Assembly: GCF_018135625.1 (NCBI RefSeq)
Contig: NZ_CP073078.1
Location: 682,001 to 746,000 of the forward strand
Source: Phenylobacterium montanum
GTDB taxonomy: Bacteria > Pseudomonadota > Alphaproteobacteria > Caulobacterales > Caulobacteraceae
Reading direction: 5' to 3'
DNA length: 64,000 nucleotides
Position 1 is the first letter of the stretch. Each line of letters opens with the position of its first letter. The translations under genes were made by a program, and so were the position numbers. The notes under the pieces are model-generated. The model searched no databases. It saw only the letters and a list, made by a program, of their open reading frames with translations, and was not told the origin of the DNA. Positions 52,338-62,353 of this stretch are shown one piece after another.

Positions 52338-53925
52338 CCCAACCGCTTTCACCAAAGGCCTGCGCCGGTTCGATCGAGGCCTTGATCATGCACCGCAGGC
52401 CCGCCTCGGTGAAGGCCATGTTGGCCATGCCGGAAAGCTCTCGCCCCAATCCGAGGATCATCCGCGTGCCGAAGCCCCGATGCGCCGGCTCGCGCGCCGG
52501 CGGCCCTCCGGTCTCGACCCAGTCCAGGTGCAGGGTGCGGCCCGCCAGACTCCAATGCACCTCAACCTTGCCGTCGGCCGCGGACAGCGCCCCGTACTTG
52601 GCGGCGTTGGTGCACAACTCGTGGAAGGTAAGGGAAAAGGCCAGGGCCGCTTTGGGCGACAAGCGCACGGTCGGGCCGCTGATGTCGATCCGGCCGGCGC
52701 CGGCATAGGGGCCGATCGCGCTCTCGACGATGTCGACCAGATTGGCGCCGTCCCAGCTCTCGCGGGTCAGGATGTCGTGGGCGCCGGCCAGGGCGCTCAG
52801 GCGCGCGTTCAAGGTGTTGCGCGCATCCGGCATCGAGCCGGCCGTGCGCAGGGTCTGGCTGGCGATCGACTGGACGCTGGCCAGGGTGTTTTTCACCCGG
52901 TGGTTCAGTTCGTTGACCATCAGCCGCTGCAGCTTGACCACCTGGCGCATCTGCTCAGTCGATTGCTGCGCCGCGTGCTTCGAGCGCCGCGCCACGTCCA
53001 GGGCGCGGGTGAGGCGCCTCTGGGTGCGTTCCTTGTCCGCCAGGGCCGCCATGGGCACGATCGCCGAGGCGACCATGGCCGCTAGAAAGCTCTGCAATCC
53101 CATGAAAGAGGCGTCTGGCGTGCTGTGGTCGATGATGGCGAACGGTCCTCGCCCGAGCGACGAGCAGGTCGCGGCGATGATGGTCATCAGCACCGCCCCC
53201 AGGATCATGTAGGGCGGGCTGAGGCGGAAGGCGGCCAGGACCACCAGCGGGAACACTACCAGACCCGCCGTCCCCTTCGGCTCGACGAACACCACCAGCG
53301 TCACCGCCACGAGCAGGCTCAGAAGGCCGGCGCGCTCGATCGGATTGGCGGTGCCGCCGAAATCGAAGCGCTTCATCCGCGCGATCATCAGCGAGGTGGG
53401 CGCGCCGATCACCATGCCCAGGAAATCGCTGGCCACCAGCTTGGGCCACTGGGCGGCGAAATGCTGATGGAAGCTCTGAGAAAAGAACACCGCCCCGATA
53501 GTCCCCACCGCCAGGGTGGCCGGCAGAATGGCCAGGAAGATCATCGAGCCCAGCCGGCGCAGGTCAGTGACGTTCAAGGCCGCGCCGCCCACCCGGCGGA
53601 TCAGGACCGCCGCCAGGAAGGCCTCCGAGATGTCCATCACCGTGATCACGAAAGCGGGACCCAGCGGCGTGCGGCCGACATAGCAGGTCGAGACGAAATC
53701 GACCGCGGCGGCGACCAGAGTGATCGCCAACGCGGGACCGCGGGGCAGCAGCAGCAGCCCGGCCGCCAGGATGCCGTTGCAGGGCCAGAAGATGGCCAGG
53801 CTGGCCGAGCCCGTGGTCCATTGATAGGCGAACAGGGTCACCAGCAGATACGCGGCCGCAAAGGCGCCGGCCATCCGCCAGCCCCGGTCCGCACGCGGCG
53901 CAACGAAAAGCCGCAGACCTGTCAC
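52330..53925 (-). CDS. HWE-family sensor histidine kinase with MASE1-like membrane domain
   Basis: About 531 residues. The N-terminal 290 form a MASE1-like sensor with eight hydrophobic segments (FWPCNGILAAGLLLLPRGPALAIT). A short coiled linker follows, then an HWE/HisKA_2 kinase: the phospho-acceptor His in MVNELNHRVKNTLASVQSIA, N-box HELCTNAAKYGALS, and the WxE motif in LDWVETGGPP. GTG 53925 is the preferred start; an ATG 17 codons further in (53874) and a longer one are possible. It overlaps the response regulator downstream. The sensed signal is not known. Confidence 0.88.
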   Translation of the reverse strand: MTGLRLFVAPRADRGWRMAGAFAAAYLLVTLFAYQWTTGSASLAIFWPCNGILAAGLLLLPRGPALAITLVAAAVDFVSTCYVGRTPLGPAFVITVMDISEAFLAAVLIRRVGGAALNVTDLRRLGSMIFLAILPATLAVGTIGAVFFSQSFHQHFAAQWPKLVASDFLGMVIGAPTSLMIARMKRFDFGGTANPIERAGLLSLLVAVTLVVFVEPKGTAGLVVFPLVVLAAFRLSPPYMILGAVLMTIIAATCSSLGRGPFAIIDHSTPDASFMGLQSFLAAMVASAIVPMAALADKERTQRRLTRALDVARRSKHAAQQSTEQMRQVVKLQRLMVNELNHRVKNTLASVQSIASQTLRTAGSMPDARNTLNARLSALAGAHDILTRESWDGANLVDIVESAIGPYAGAGRIDISGPTVRLSPKAALAFSLTFHELCTNAAKYGALSAADGKVEVHWSLAGRTLHLDWVETGGPPAREPAHRGFGTRMILGLGRELSGMANMAFTEAGLRCMIKASIEPAQAFGESGWDG

Positions 53926-54063
53926 CCGATCCCCATATCGATACGCGCACACGCTATGCGGACAGCACGTCCCCAAAAGGACATCTCGACTGATCCGCCT
54001 GTCCTGGCAAGTCTTTGAGGGTTCGATCCTTTGGCGGTCTTGGCGAAACCCGCCTGGCCGGAA

Positions 54064-54894
54064 TCAGAATTTCAAGGTCAGCCGCAGGGTCTCGTCTTTA
54101 CGCCTGACTGTGGCGGTGATGCTGTCTCCGAAGGCCAGCCGCGTGAGGGCGGCGTTCATCTCGGCCTCGGACCTCGTGGGTTGGCCGGCAAAATCCAGGA
54201 TCCAGTCGCCCTTCTGCAGGCCGGCGATTTCGGCCACCGAGCCCGCCGCGATATGGGTCAGCCGGACGCCGCCCTCGCTCGGCGGCGAGCCGCCGAAGCC
54301 GGCCCGTTCGGACCAATCTGCGCCCAGCGGCAAGGCCGGGAGAATCCGAGGATCCACGTCGTAAGGCTTGGCGGCATAGGGCGACAGCGCCGCCAACTGT
54401 TGCTGGATCAGGCTCGCGGGGATCTCGACGATCAGGCTCGAACCGCCCCGCCCCCGCAGCTTGAAAGCGGCGCCGGTGCGGGCATAGGCGCGCATCTGCT
54501 CGTCGCTGATCTCGAGGCCCATGACTTCCTTGTACCGGCTCTTGGCCCCGTAGAGCCCCAGGCCGCTGGCGAGGTTCAGGCGATTGAAGACGATCAGCGA
54601 ATGGGCGGCGGCGCTGTCGTCATAGGCCTGGCTGTAGCTGTGGCGGATGCTGTCGGTATAGACCTCGGTCAGGTGCAACTGGTGCACCACCATCCTGGTG
54701 TGCTTTTCCACCAGGCTGCGCAGATAATAGTCGCCGCCATCCGATCCCTTGGCGTTCAGGGCGACGTCGGGGCCCGAAAGATCGATCACCGGATCGAACT
54801 GGTCACCCTCGACGCTGAATCCCGGCGGGACCTGCGCTGTGGCGAGACCGGCCAACGAGAGCATCGCCAGCGCAACCAGGACTGCCCGCATCAT
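54064..54894 (-). CDS. Exported PDZ-domain protein
   Basis: This 276-residue protein has a signal peptide of about 20 residues (AGLATAQ), an unknown middle domain (about 25-180) and a C-terminal PDZ domain (about 195-276: GVRLTHIAAGSVAEIAGLQKGDWILDFAGQPTRSEAEMNAAL). No serine protease triad or other catalytic motif is visible. It may be a periplasmic adaptor. It starts 10 bp after the SanA-like gene stop, implying co-transcription. The start chosen is MMRAVLVAL. Confidence 0.75.
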   Translation of the reverse strand: MMRAVLVALAMLSLAGLATAQVPPGFSVEGDQFDPVIDLSGPDVALNAKGSDGGDYYLRSLVEKHTRMVVHQLHLTEVYTDSIRHSYSQAYDDSAAAHSLIVFNRLNLASGLGLYGAKSRYKEVMGLEISDEQMRAYARTGAAFKLRGRGGSSLIVEIPASLIQQQLAALSPYAAKPYDVDPRILPALPLGADWSERAGFGGSPPSEGGVRLTHIAAGSVAEIAGLQKGDWILDFAGQPTRSEAEMNAALTRLAFGDSITATVRRKDETLRLTLKF

Positions 54895-54904
54895 GCGCCT
54901 CTCC

Positions 54905-55567
54905 TCAGGTCGGCGGATCGGCGCCCAGCCGGATGGGCGGGCCACCAAACCTGGCGGACTTATCCGTGGCGATATCCCCGACGGCTCTCAGCCTGGAGCC
55001 CGCTTCGCGCAGGCGGATAGGCCAGCCCCAGCCCAGCGGAACGTCGTCAGCCGCCAGCCCCTGGAAAGCGAGGCCGTGGCGCTCGGCCAGATAAAGCGCC
55101 CTTTGCAGATGGAACCGCTGAGAGACCACGATCACCCGATCCTGGCCGAACACCTCGCGGGCCCTCAGCACGGAATCCAGGGTGCGAAACCCCGCATAGT
55201 CGCGATAGATGCGCGCCGCCGGCACGCCCGATGCGATCAGGGCGTCGCGCATGTCGGCGGGCTCGTCATAGCCGCCGGCGCCGCGGCCGCCGTGGGCCTG
55301 GCTGCCCGAAACGATCAGATAGCGGACCTTGCCCGCGGCGAAGAGGGCCGCCGCGGCTCGTATGCGCCCGGTGAAATAGGGATTGGCCGCGCCCGAGCGC
55401 AGCCGCTGCGAGGTCCCCAGCACCAGGCCGGCCTGGGCGGGGGCCAAGGCTTGCGGCGCGTCGGCGATCAGGCGATCGGTGCGATGCGAGACATAGGTCC
55501 ACGCCGCCGCGGTCAGCGAAACCAGCGCCAGCAGGGCCGTCAGAACGAACCGGGCGATATTTCGCAT
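54905..55567 (-). CDS. SanA/YdcF-family (DUF218) inner-membrane protein
   Basis: The 220-residue protein begins with one N-terminal hydrophobic anchor and continues as a DUF218 domain: GLVLGTSQRLRSGAANPYFTGRI, KVRYLIVSGSQ, IYRDYAGFRTLDSVLRAREVF and VIVVSQRFHLQRALYLA. These match SanA (E. coli vancomycin high-temperature exclusion) closely. Function of the family is in envelope permeability; biochemistry is not settled. ATG 55567 was chosen as the frame upstream reads non-coding. It heads a minus-strand pair with the PDZ gene. Confidence 0.85.
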   Translation of the reverse strand: MRNIARFVLTALLALVSLTAAAWTYVSHRTDRLIADAPQALAPAQAGLVLGTSQRLRSGAANPYFTGRIRAAAALFAAGKVRYLIVSGSQAHGGRGAGGYDEPADMRDALIASGVPAARIYRDYAGFRTLDSVLRAREVFGQDRVIVVSQRFHLQRALYLAERHGLAFQGLAADDVPLGWGWPIRLREAGSRLRAVGDIATDKSARFGGPPIRLGADPPT

Positions 55568-55793
55568 TCGACTCCCGAGCCTGCTGAAACGGAATGGGAA
55601 GCTGTCGAACAAATATGGAACACCGCCGTGATTTAAAGTCAAGGTTGTAGCCGTCTGCCGGGTCCTGGTTCAGCAGCGCCCGGAACCTACCCCCGGGAAG
55701 GTTGAATTATCCGGGCGCGAATGGCCCGTTTCGATGCTGTCTGCCGCTTGAGTTTGCATTCCGTCCACCACTTCCAAGACACGTGGGGGTTCG

Positions 55794-57044
55794 ATGCTGC
55801 GCTCATCCGTCCAGAACCGCCCGCCGGCCACCCCGATCGGTCGCTTCGCCGACACCATGCTGTGGCCGATCCGCCGGTTCACCGATTCCGACGTCGATGC
55901 CGCGACCATCAAGCGTGTGTTCCGGTCCAAGCACGTCACGGACCTGCAGCTGATCATGGCCTTCGCCATTCTGTTTGGCGTCCTGGCCTTGGTGATCGGC
56001 GCACCCCTCTCCCTCGCCTACCAGCATGTGGAGCTCTTGACCGCTGATCACGCCCCGCTCGCGCCGCTCAAATTCGGCGACCGCAGCCTGATGGCGGCGA
56101 AGGATTTTCTGACCTTCTTCGGCCCGATCCTGGCCGGCGTCGGCGCCGTCGTCGCCTGGGCCTACCAGACGGCCAGCGCGCGGCTCGGCGTCGTGGACCT
56201 GTTCGCCTGCGAGATCAGCACGCTCTGCCGGGTGGTGGCTGTGGTCGACACGGTCCGCCATCGGGTGGCGGAATTCCAGGCCGGCGCGCCGGCGGCCAAA
56301 CCGGGCCATGACGAGGCTCACGCCTTTACCTCCCAGGAAAGCTATTTCCCGGTGTTCGAGGCCAATTCCAACGAGCTTCAGTCGCTGGAGGCCAAGGTCG
56401 TGATCCACATCACCGCCTTCTACAGCTACATCAAGGCCACGCGCGACAGCGGTCGCGGCCTGGCCGCCGCGACGCCCAGCGACGAAGACCGCACGCCCTT
56501 CGCCCAGGGGCTTGCGCTCGGCCCCTGGCGCACGGCCTTGCGCACCCTGATCTACATGCTGTTCCTGGGACTGGAGAGCGGGCGCAAGTCGATCCACCAC
56601 CTGGTCGAGTTCGAGCCGGAGGAGGCCGAGCGCATCCTGGTGATCCTGATCAGCGAGATCGAGGCCTATCATTTCCTGCGCCAGCAATATCCCGACGCCA
56701 CCGACATGCATCACCAGCGCATCATTCTGCGCGAGGCCGACTATCGCCGTGAGGTGCCGATCCTGATCGACCAGGTCGACCGCAGCTATCGCGTGGCGGA
56801 GTCCGCCGCCAAGGCGGCCGACTCCTTCGGCGACAAGGCCGGTCTCGAAAACGCGCTCAGAAAGCTGATGAACTGGGAGGCCGCCGAGCGCCTGTTGCCT
56901 GAGGTCTGGCGGCGCTACGAGGCGGCCGGCCTGTCGACCGGGGCGCGCCACACGCTCCTGGACCTGCCCGGAGCCGGGAAGGCGGCCTGCTTCGATGTGG
57001 CCGACGCGGCGAGGCGGCAGATCGCCGAACAGCCCGAGGCCTGA
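55794..57044 (+). CDS. Membrane-anchored protein of unknown function
   Basis: The 416-residue product is not recognised. It has two hydrophobic segments near residues 53-75 (LIMAFAILFGVLALVIGAPL) and 105-127 (FLTFFGPILAGVGAVVAWAY), followed by a long soluble, mainly helical region of about 280 residues with many charged residues (VRHRVAEF, EPEEAERILVILISEIEAYHFL). No catalytic motif is seen. A Shine-Dalgarno GGGGG is four bases upstream of the ATG. Flanking genes give no clue to its job. Confidence 0.65.
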   Translation: MLRSSVQNRPPATPIGRFADTMLWPIRRFTDSDVDAATIKRVFRSKHVTDLQLIMAFAILFGVLALVIGAPLSLAYQHVELLTADHAPLAPLKFGDRSLMAAKDFLTFFGPILAGVGAVVAWAYQTASARLGVVDLFACEISTLCRVVAVVDTVRHRVAEFQAGAPAAKPGHDEAHAFTSQESYFPVFEANSNELQSLEAKVVIHITAFYSYIKATRDSGRGLAAATPSDEDRTPFAQGLALGPWRTALRTLIYMLFLGLESGRKSIHHLVEFEPEEAERILVILISEIEAYHFLRQQYPDATDMHHQRIILREADYRREVPILIDQVDRSYRVAESAAKAADSFGDKAGLENALRKLMNWEAAERLLPEVWRRYEAAGLSTGARHTLLDLPGAGKAACFDVADAARRQIAEQPEA

Positions 57045-57163
57045 ATTCGGCGCACCCTCTTGCGGCGCCCCCGGGTTCGCCCGTTGGATTGCCGTTGGGG
57101 ACATGAACAACCATTCCGTAAGGCTCCACAGGTAGCCTGAGCTGGGATGGCGTTGGGGGCCGC

Positions 57164-58804
57164 ATGGGCGGGGAAGGATCAGCAGCGCTCGCAGCGCGCG
57201 CAGACGCGCAGGCGTTCAGCGGGGCCTCGTGGCGTTCTCTGGCTCCATGGCAGATCGCCCTGTCGTTCGCAGCCCTGTCTGCGCCGATCCTGCTGTTCGC
57301 GCACCCGGCGCTCTGCGACTACCAGAACCATCTGGCCCGGATCTGGCTGATCGCAAACGACATGCCCGGGCGCCCGGCGGTCCCTTTCTACAGCGTCGAC
57401 TGGGGCCATATCACCAGCGACCTGGGCGTCGACCTTGCCGCCCGCCTGCTGGGCGGGGTGCTGACCGCTGACCAGATCGGCCGCCTCTGCCTCTCGGCCG
57501 CGGTGATGCTCCCACCGTTGGGGGCGATCCTCTTGAACCGGCGCGTATTCGGCGGGGGCAACGCGACCCAGCTGCTGATCCCCTTCTTCGCCTGGACGCT
57601 GACCGTCCTGGCCGGCTTTCTGAACTACCAGATCGGGCTGGGGCTGGCGCTGCTGTTCGCAGCCTTGGACCCCATCTTCAAGGCGCGCGGAGCGGCCGTT
57701 CTGATGGCTGCGCGATGCCTCTGCGGTGTGATCCTGTTCCTGGACCACGCCCTGGCGCTACTGTTCTACAGCCTGCTGATCGGAGCCCTGACCTTCGGAC
57801 CAACCGGCCCCGGCGCCCAGCCCATCGGCCCGCGACTGGTGCGCAGCATCGCCGCCGCGTTCAGCGGCTTTGTCCCCGTGCTGCTGCTCAGCCTGGCTTA
57901 TCGCGTGACGCCGGGAAATCACCACCCGGCCGGCGCGGGGCTGAAATACGCCTGGAACACTCTCAGCGACACCCTGCTCGCCCTGACCTCGCCGCTGGTC
58001 AGCTATGACCTGAGGATCGATGCGATCCTGGCCGTGTTGCTTGCCGGCGCCGTACTGTTCGCCCTTTGGAAAGGCAAGATCAGGCTTCACGCCGGGCTCG
58101 TGGGCCTGGCCCTGGTGCTGCTGATCATCCAGCCGTTCCTGCCCAGCGCCACGCCACAGGGCGGCTGGACCGACCGGCGCCTGCCGATCATGGCCCTGCT
58201 CGTCCTGCTGTCGGGCGTGCAGGCTACCTTCCCCGCCCGCCGTGCGGCAGGGCTGGTCTTCGCGCTTGCGGCCTTTGGCCTGGTCATCCTGCGGACCGCC
58301 TGGATCGGATGGAGCTGGCAGGGCGCCGAGCGCCTATCCGACGAGGTGGCGGCGGCCATGAGCGCGGTTCCGGCCGGCGCCGCGGTGCTGCCGGTGCAAC
58401 ATGTCGCCAGCCCTGCCGAACTCGCCGCCGCGCCCCGCGGCCGCTTCATCTTCCACCACGAGGCGACCTACCGGCATCTGCAGGCCATGGCCCTGCCCGA
58501 CCACGGCGCCTTTGTTCCCACTGAATTCGCCCAGCGCGGCGTACACCCGATCCGGCTGCAGAGTCCCTGGGACCAGATCGCCAACCCCGAGGGCGGCGAG
58601 TTGGCCAGCGTCGACGCCCTCAGCGACGCCCGCCTGATCCCCGCCAATGCGTCCTATGTCCGCGCCTGGCGCTCGCGGTTCGACTATGTGCTGGTGCTGA
58701 ACGCGGACTATCCGGACCGCAACGGCGTAGCCCCGCCGCCAGGGCGGCTGGCCCTGGTCCGCGATGCGGGCTTCGCCGTGCTCTACAGGATCGTCAGGCG
58801 CTGA
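57164..58804 (+). CDS. Polytopic membrane protein, uncharacterised, GT-C-like
   Basis: This 546-residue protein has about eleven hydrophobic segments (residues 30-390) and a soluble C-terminal tail of about 140 residues. The first periplasmic loop contains HPALCDYQNHLARIWLI with an acidic residue, the place where GT-C glycosyltransferases carry a catalytic Asp, so a lipid-linked sugar transferase is possible but not shown. It is single; mfd converges 10 bp after it. Confidence 0.6.
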   Translation: MGGEGSAALAARADAQAFSGASWRSLAPWQIALSFAALSAPILLFAHPALCDYQNHLARIWLIANDMPGRPAVPFYSVDWGHITSDLGVDLAARLLGGVLTADQIGRLCLSAAVMLPPLGAILLNRRVFGGGNATQLLIPFFAWTLTVLAGFLNYQIGLGLALLFAALDPIFKARGAAVLMAARCLCGVILFLDHALALLFYSLLIGALTFGPTGPGAQPIGPRLVRSIAAAFSGFVPVLLLSLAYRVTPGNHHPAGAGLKYAWNTLSDTLLALTSPLVSYDLRIDAILAVLLAGAVLFALWKGKIRLHAGLVGLALVLLIIQPFLPSATPQGGWTDRRLPIMALLVLLSGVQATFPARRAAGLVFALAAFGLVILRTAWIGWSWQGAERLSDEVAAAMSAVPAGAAVLPVQHVASPAELAAAPRGRFIFHHEATYRHLQAMALPDHGAFVPTEFAQRGVHPIRLQSPWDQIANPEGGELASVDALSDARLIPANASYVRAWRSRFDYVLVLNADYPDRNGVAPPPGRLALVRDAGFAVLYRIVRR

Positions 58805-58814
58805 GCCGCGGCCG

Positions 58815-61800
58815 TCAGGTCACCAGCCGCGCCAGGTCCTCCATGATCAGCTCGGCCGCCCGCAGCCTGGCGTTGGCGCTCTCCCATTCGCCCTTGACCA
58901 CCAGCTTCTGATCCGGGCGCACGCGCCAGATGGCGGGTTTCTTCTGGATCAGCTGGACCAGGCCGACCGGATTGGGGAAGGCGTCGTCGCGGAAGGCGAT
59001 CACCGCGCCCTTGGGTCCGACGTCGATCTTGGACACGTTGGCGGTGCGGCACAGGCCCTTGATGCCCACAACCTTGAGCAGTTGGTCGGCTTCGGGCGGC
59101 AGGGGACCGAAGCGGTCGATCAGCTCGGCGGCCAGGGCTTCGCGGTCCCCGGTCTTCTCCGCCTCCGAAAGGCGCCGGTAGAGCGCCAGGCGCACATTGA
59201 GGTCCGGCACATAGTCCTCGGGGATCAGCACCGCGACGCCGGTATTGATCTGAGGCGACCAGCCACGCGCGGTCTCCAGCGCCGACGGCCCATGCGCCTT
59301 CAGCTCGGCGACCGCGTCTTCCAGCATCTGCTGATAGAGTTCGACGCCGATCTCGCGAATGTGGCCGCTCTGCTCGTCGCCCAGAAGGTTGCCGCCGCCG
59401 CGGATGTCGAGGTCGTGGCTGGCCAGCTGGAAGCCGGCGCCCAGGCTGTCCAGCGACTGCATGACCTTCAGCCGCTTCTCGGCCGACAGGGTCAGCTGCT
59501 TCTCCGGCGGGGTGGTCAGGTAGGCGTAGGCGCGGGCCTTGGAGCGCCCCACCCTTCCCCGCAACTGGTAGAGCTGGGCCAGGCCGAACATGTCGGCCCG
59601 GTGGATGATCAGGGTGTTGGCGGTGGGGATGTCGAGTCCGCTCTCGACGATGGTGGTCGACAGCAGCACGTCGTACTTGCCGTCGTAGAAGGCGCTCATC
59701 ACGTCTTCCAGCTGGGTCGGGGCCATCTGGCCGTGGCCGACGATGAACTTCACCTCCGGCACCTGCTCGCGCAGGAACTTCTCCAGGTCCGGCAGGTCCT
59801 TGATCCGCGGGGCGACGAAATAGGCCTGGCCGCCGCGATATTTCTCACGCAGCAGCGCCTCGCGCGCGACCACCGGGTCGAACGGGGTGATGTAGGTCCT
59901 GACCGACAGGCGGTCGACCGGCGGGGTGGCGATGATCGACATCTCGCGGATGCCGGACAGGGCCATCTGCAGTGTGCGCGGGATCGGCGTTGCCGACAGG
60001 GTCAGCATGTGCACCTCGGCGCGCAGCTCCTTCAGCGCCTCCTTGTGCTTGACCCCGAAGTGCTGCTCCTCGTCGACGATGACGAGGCCGAGGTTCTTGA
60101 AGCCGACCTGCTTGGACAAGACCGCGTGGGTGCCGATCACCAGCTCGATCTCGCCCCTGGCCAGACCCTCGCGGGTCTTGGCGGCCTCGGCGGCAGGAAC
60201 CAGGCGCGACAGGCGGCTCACCCTGACCGGCCAACCGGCGAACCGCTCGGAAAAGGTCTTGTAGTGCTGGCGGGCCAGGAGCGTGGTCGGGCAGACCACG
60301 GCCACCTGCTTGCCGCTCATGGCCATGACGAAGGCCGCGCGCAGGGCGACTTCGGTCTTGCCGAAGCCCACGTCGCCGCAGATCAGCCGGTCCATCGGAC
60401 GGCCGGCCGCAAGGTCGGTCAGCACGTCGGCGATGGCCGCCAGCTGATCCTCGGTCTCCTCATAGGGGAAGCGGGCGCAGAACTCGTCGAAGACGCCGCT
60501 CGGCGGATCGACTTCCTCGGTCTGGTTCAATTGGCGGGCGGCGGCGATAGCGATCAGGCCCTCGGCCATCTCGCGCAGCCGTTCCTTGGCCTTGGCCTTG
60601 CGCGCCTGCCAGGCCGCGCCGCCCAACCGGTCCAGCTGCACCCCGTCGGTCTCGCTGCCGTAGCGGGTCAGAAGGTCGATGTTCTCGACCGGCAGATAGA
60701 GCTTGGACTCGCCGGCATAGTGCAGTTCCAGGCAGTCGTGCGGCGCGTCCTGCACATCCAGGGTCTTCAGCCCTTCGTAGCGGCCGATGCCGTGGTCGAT
60801 GTGCACCACAAGATCGCCGGGGGTCAGGGAGGCGGCCTCGGCCAGGAAGTTCTGCGCCCGCCGCCGGCGCTTGGGCCGAGCCAGGCGGTCGCCCAGGATG
60901 TCGGTCTCGGAAATGACCGCCAGGTTGTCGGTCTCGAATCCGGTCTCCAGCGGCAGCACCACGCGCTGGGGCTTCTTCGGATCGGCCGCCTTGGCCGCCT
61001 GCCAGTAGGGTGAAAGGGCGATGCCGGAAAGGCCGTGGTCGGCCAGCATCGAGCCCAGGCGCTCGGACGAACCCTCCGACCAGCTGGCGAACAGCACCCG
61101 CTTGCCCTGGGCGCTCAGCGCCTTGGCGTGGTCGGCGGTGGCCTGGAACAGGTTGACGCTGTCCTGCGCCCGCTCGGCTGCGAAGGTGCGGCCCTGGCGC
61201 GCGCCCATGTCGACCACAGCCAGGTCGTCGTCGTGCTGGAAGGGCGTGAACAGGCGGTGCGCGCGGTCGCCCAAGGCTGCGTCCCACTGCTCGGCGGTCA
61301 GATAGAGGGCGTCGGGCTCCAGGGCGTGATAGCCGCTGCGGCCCTGGGCGCTTTCCTTGCGCGCGTCATAGGCGTCGGCGATCATCGCCAGGCGCTCGTC
61401 TCGCGCTTCCTTGGCCAGGTGGTCGACGCCGATCAGGGCGCCGTCCGGCAGGTAGTCGAACAGGGTCTCCAGCCGGTCGTAGAACAGCGGCAGGAAGTGC
61501 TCGACCCCGCCCTTGCGCACCCCCTCGGTCACGCCAGCATAAAGGGCGTCGTCACCCGGCGCGCCGAAATGGCCGACATAGCCCTTGCGGAAGCGCGAGA
61601 TGCTGTCTGCGTCCAGTAGCGCCTCGGAAACCGGCAAGAGATCAATGGCTTTGAGCTGCTTGGTCGAGCGCTGGGTGAAGGGATCGAAGGCGCGGATCGA
61701 TTCCAGGGTGTCGCCGAACAGGTCCAGGCGCACGGGCTCTTCCTGACCCGGCGGGAATACGTCGATCACCCCGCCGCGGACGGCGAACTCGCCAGCCTCG

Positions 61801-62312
61801 GTGACGGTCGAGGCGCGTCGATAGCCGTTGATGGCGAAATAGCGCTCCAGGTCCTTGATATCGACGTCACGGCCCGTGGCGGCGCGATAGCTGGCGCGGT
61901 GGATGACCTCCCGCGGCGGCGTGCGCTGCAAGAGCGCCGGAACCTGGGTGACCAGCAGCCGCGGCTTGCCGTCCGCCTCGCCCCCGGCCAGGCGCGACAG
62001 GGTCGCCATGCGCTGAGCCGAGATCCCGCCCGACGGCCCCAGCCGGTCATAGGGCAGGCAGTCCCAGGACGGCAGGCGCAGGATCTCGATCTCGGGCGCA
62101 AAGAAGCCCATGGCGTCGATGAAGGCCGAGGCCCGGGCGCCGTCGCGCGCCACGAACACCGAAAGGCCGCCGCGGGCCCGGGCGATGTCGGCCATCACCA
62201 GGGCGTCAAAGCCCTCCGGCGCCGATCCCAGGATCAGGCGGCCGTCGAACTGGGCGATGCGCTTTTGGTCTTGCGGCGAGGGCAACGGGATAGGTCCTAA
62301 AGTATCGGTCAA
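58815..62312 (-). CDS. mfd: Transcription-repair coupling factor
   Basis: The 1165-residue Mfd protein releases stalled RNA polymerase and recruits UvrA. Seen in order are the UvrB-homology region at about 30-330, the RNA-polymerase-interacting domain (LTPGDLVVHIDHGIGRYEGL, about 500), the helicase motor (Walker A CGDVGFGKTEVALRAAF near 650; DEEQHFG; ATPIPRT; motif VI QLYQLRGRVGRS), and the C-terminal TRCF domain. A TTG start at 62312 gives MTDTLGPIPLP; no ATG is near. Length agrees with the family. It is followed upstream by sdhE on the same strand. Confidence 0.96.
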   Translation of the reverse strand: MTDTLGPIPLPSPQDQKRIAQFDGRLILGSAPEGFDALVMADIARARGGLSVFVARDGARASAFIDAMGFFAPEIEILRLPSWDCLPYDRLGPSGGISAQRMATLSRLAGGEADGKPRLLVTQVPALLQRTPPREVIHRASYRAATGRDVDIKDLERYFAINGYRRASTVTEAGEFAVRGGVIDVFPPGQEEPVRLDLFGDTLESIRAFDPFTQRSTKQLKAIDLLPVSEALLDADSISRFRKGYVGHFGAPGDDALYAGVTEGVRKGGVEHFLPLFYDRLETLFDYLPDGALIGVDHLAKEARDERLAMIADAYDARKESAQGRSGYHALEPDALYLTAEQWDAALGDRAHRLFTPFQHDDDLAVVDMGARQGRTFAAERAQDSVNLFQATADHAKALSAQGKRVLFASWSEGSSERLGSMLADHGLSGIALSPYWQAAKAADPKKPQRVVLPLETGFETDNLAVISETDILGDRLARPKRRRRAQNFLAEAASLTPGDLVVHIDHGIGRYEGLKTLDVQDAPHDCLELHYAGESKLYLPVENIDLLTRYGSETDGVQLDRLGGAAWQARKAKAKERLREMAEGLIAIAAARQLNQTEEVDPPSGVFDEFCARFPYEETEDQLAAIADVLTDLAAGRPMDRLICGDVGFGKTEVALRAAFVMAMSGKQVAVVCPTTLLARQHYKTFSERFAGWPVRVSRLSRLVPAAEAAKTREGLARGEIELVIGTHAVLSKQVGFKNLGLVIVDEEQHFGVKHKEALKELRAEVHMLTLSATPIPRTLQMALSGIREMSIIATPPVDRLSVRTYITPFDPVVAREALLREKYRGGQAYFVAPRIKDLPDLEKFLREQVPEVKFIVGHGQMAPTQLEDVMSAFYDGKYDVLLSTTIVESGLDIPTANTLIIHRADMFGLAQLYQLRGRVGRSKARAYAYLTTPPEKQLTLSAEKRLKVMQSLDSLGAGFQLASHDLDIRGGGNLLGDEQSGHIREIGVELYQQMLEDAVAELKAHGPSALETARGWSPQINTGVAVLIPEDYVPDLNVRLALYRRLSEAEKTGDREALAAELIDRFGPLPPEADQLLKVVGIKGLCRTANVSKIDVGPKGAVIAFRDDAFPNPVGLVQLIQKKPAIWRVRPDQKLVVKGEWESANARLRAAELIMEDLARLVT

Positions 62313-62353
62313 TTCGGGAAGCGAACGCGAGCGGTGAACTCAGGTCGAGCCGT

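Noticed and set aside
62315-62335. Possible LexA box before mfd (GAAC...GAAC)
   Set aside because: The spacing between the two GAAC words is 9, not 7, so it does not match the motif.
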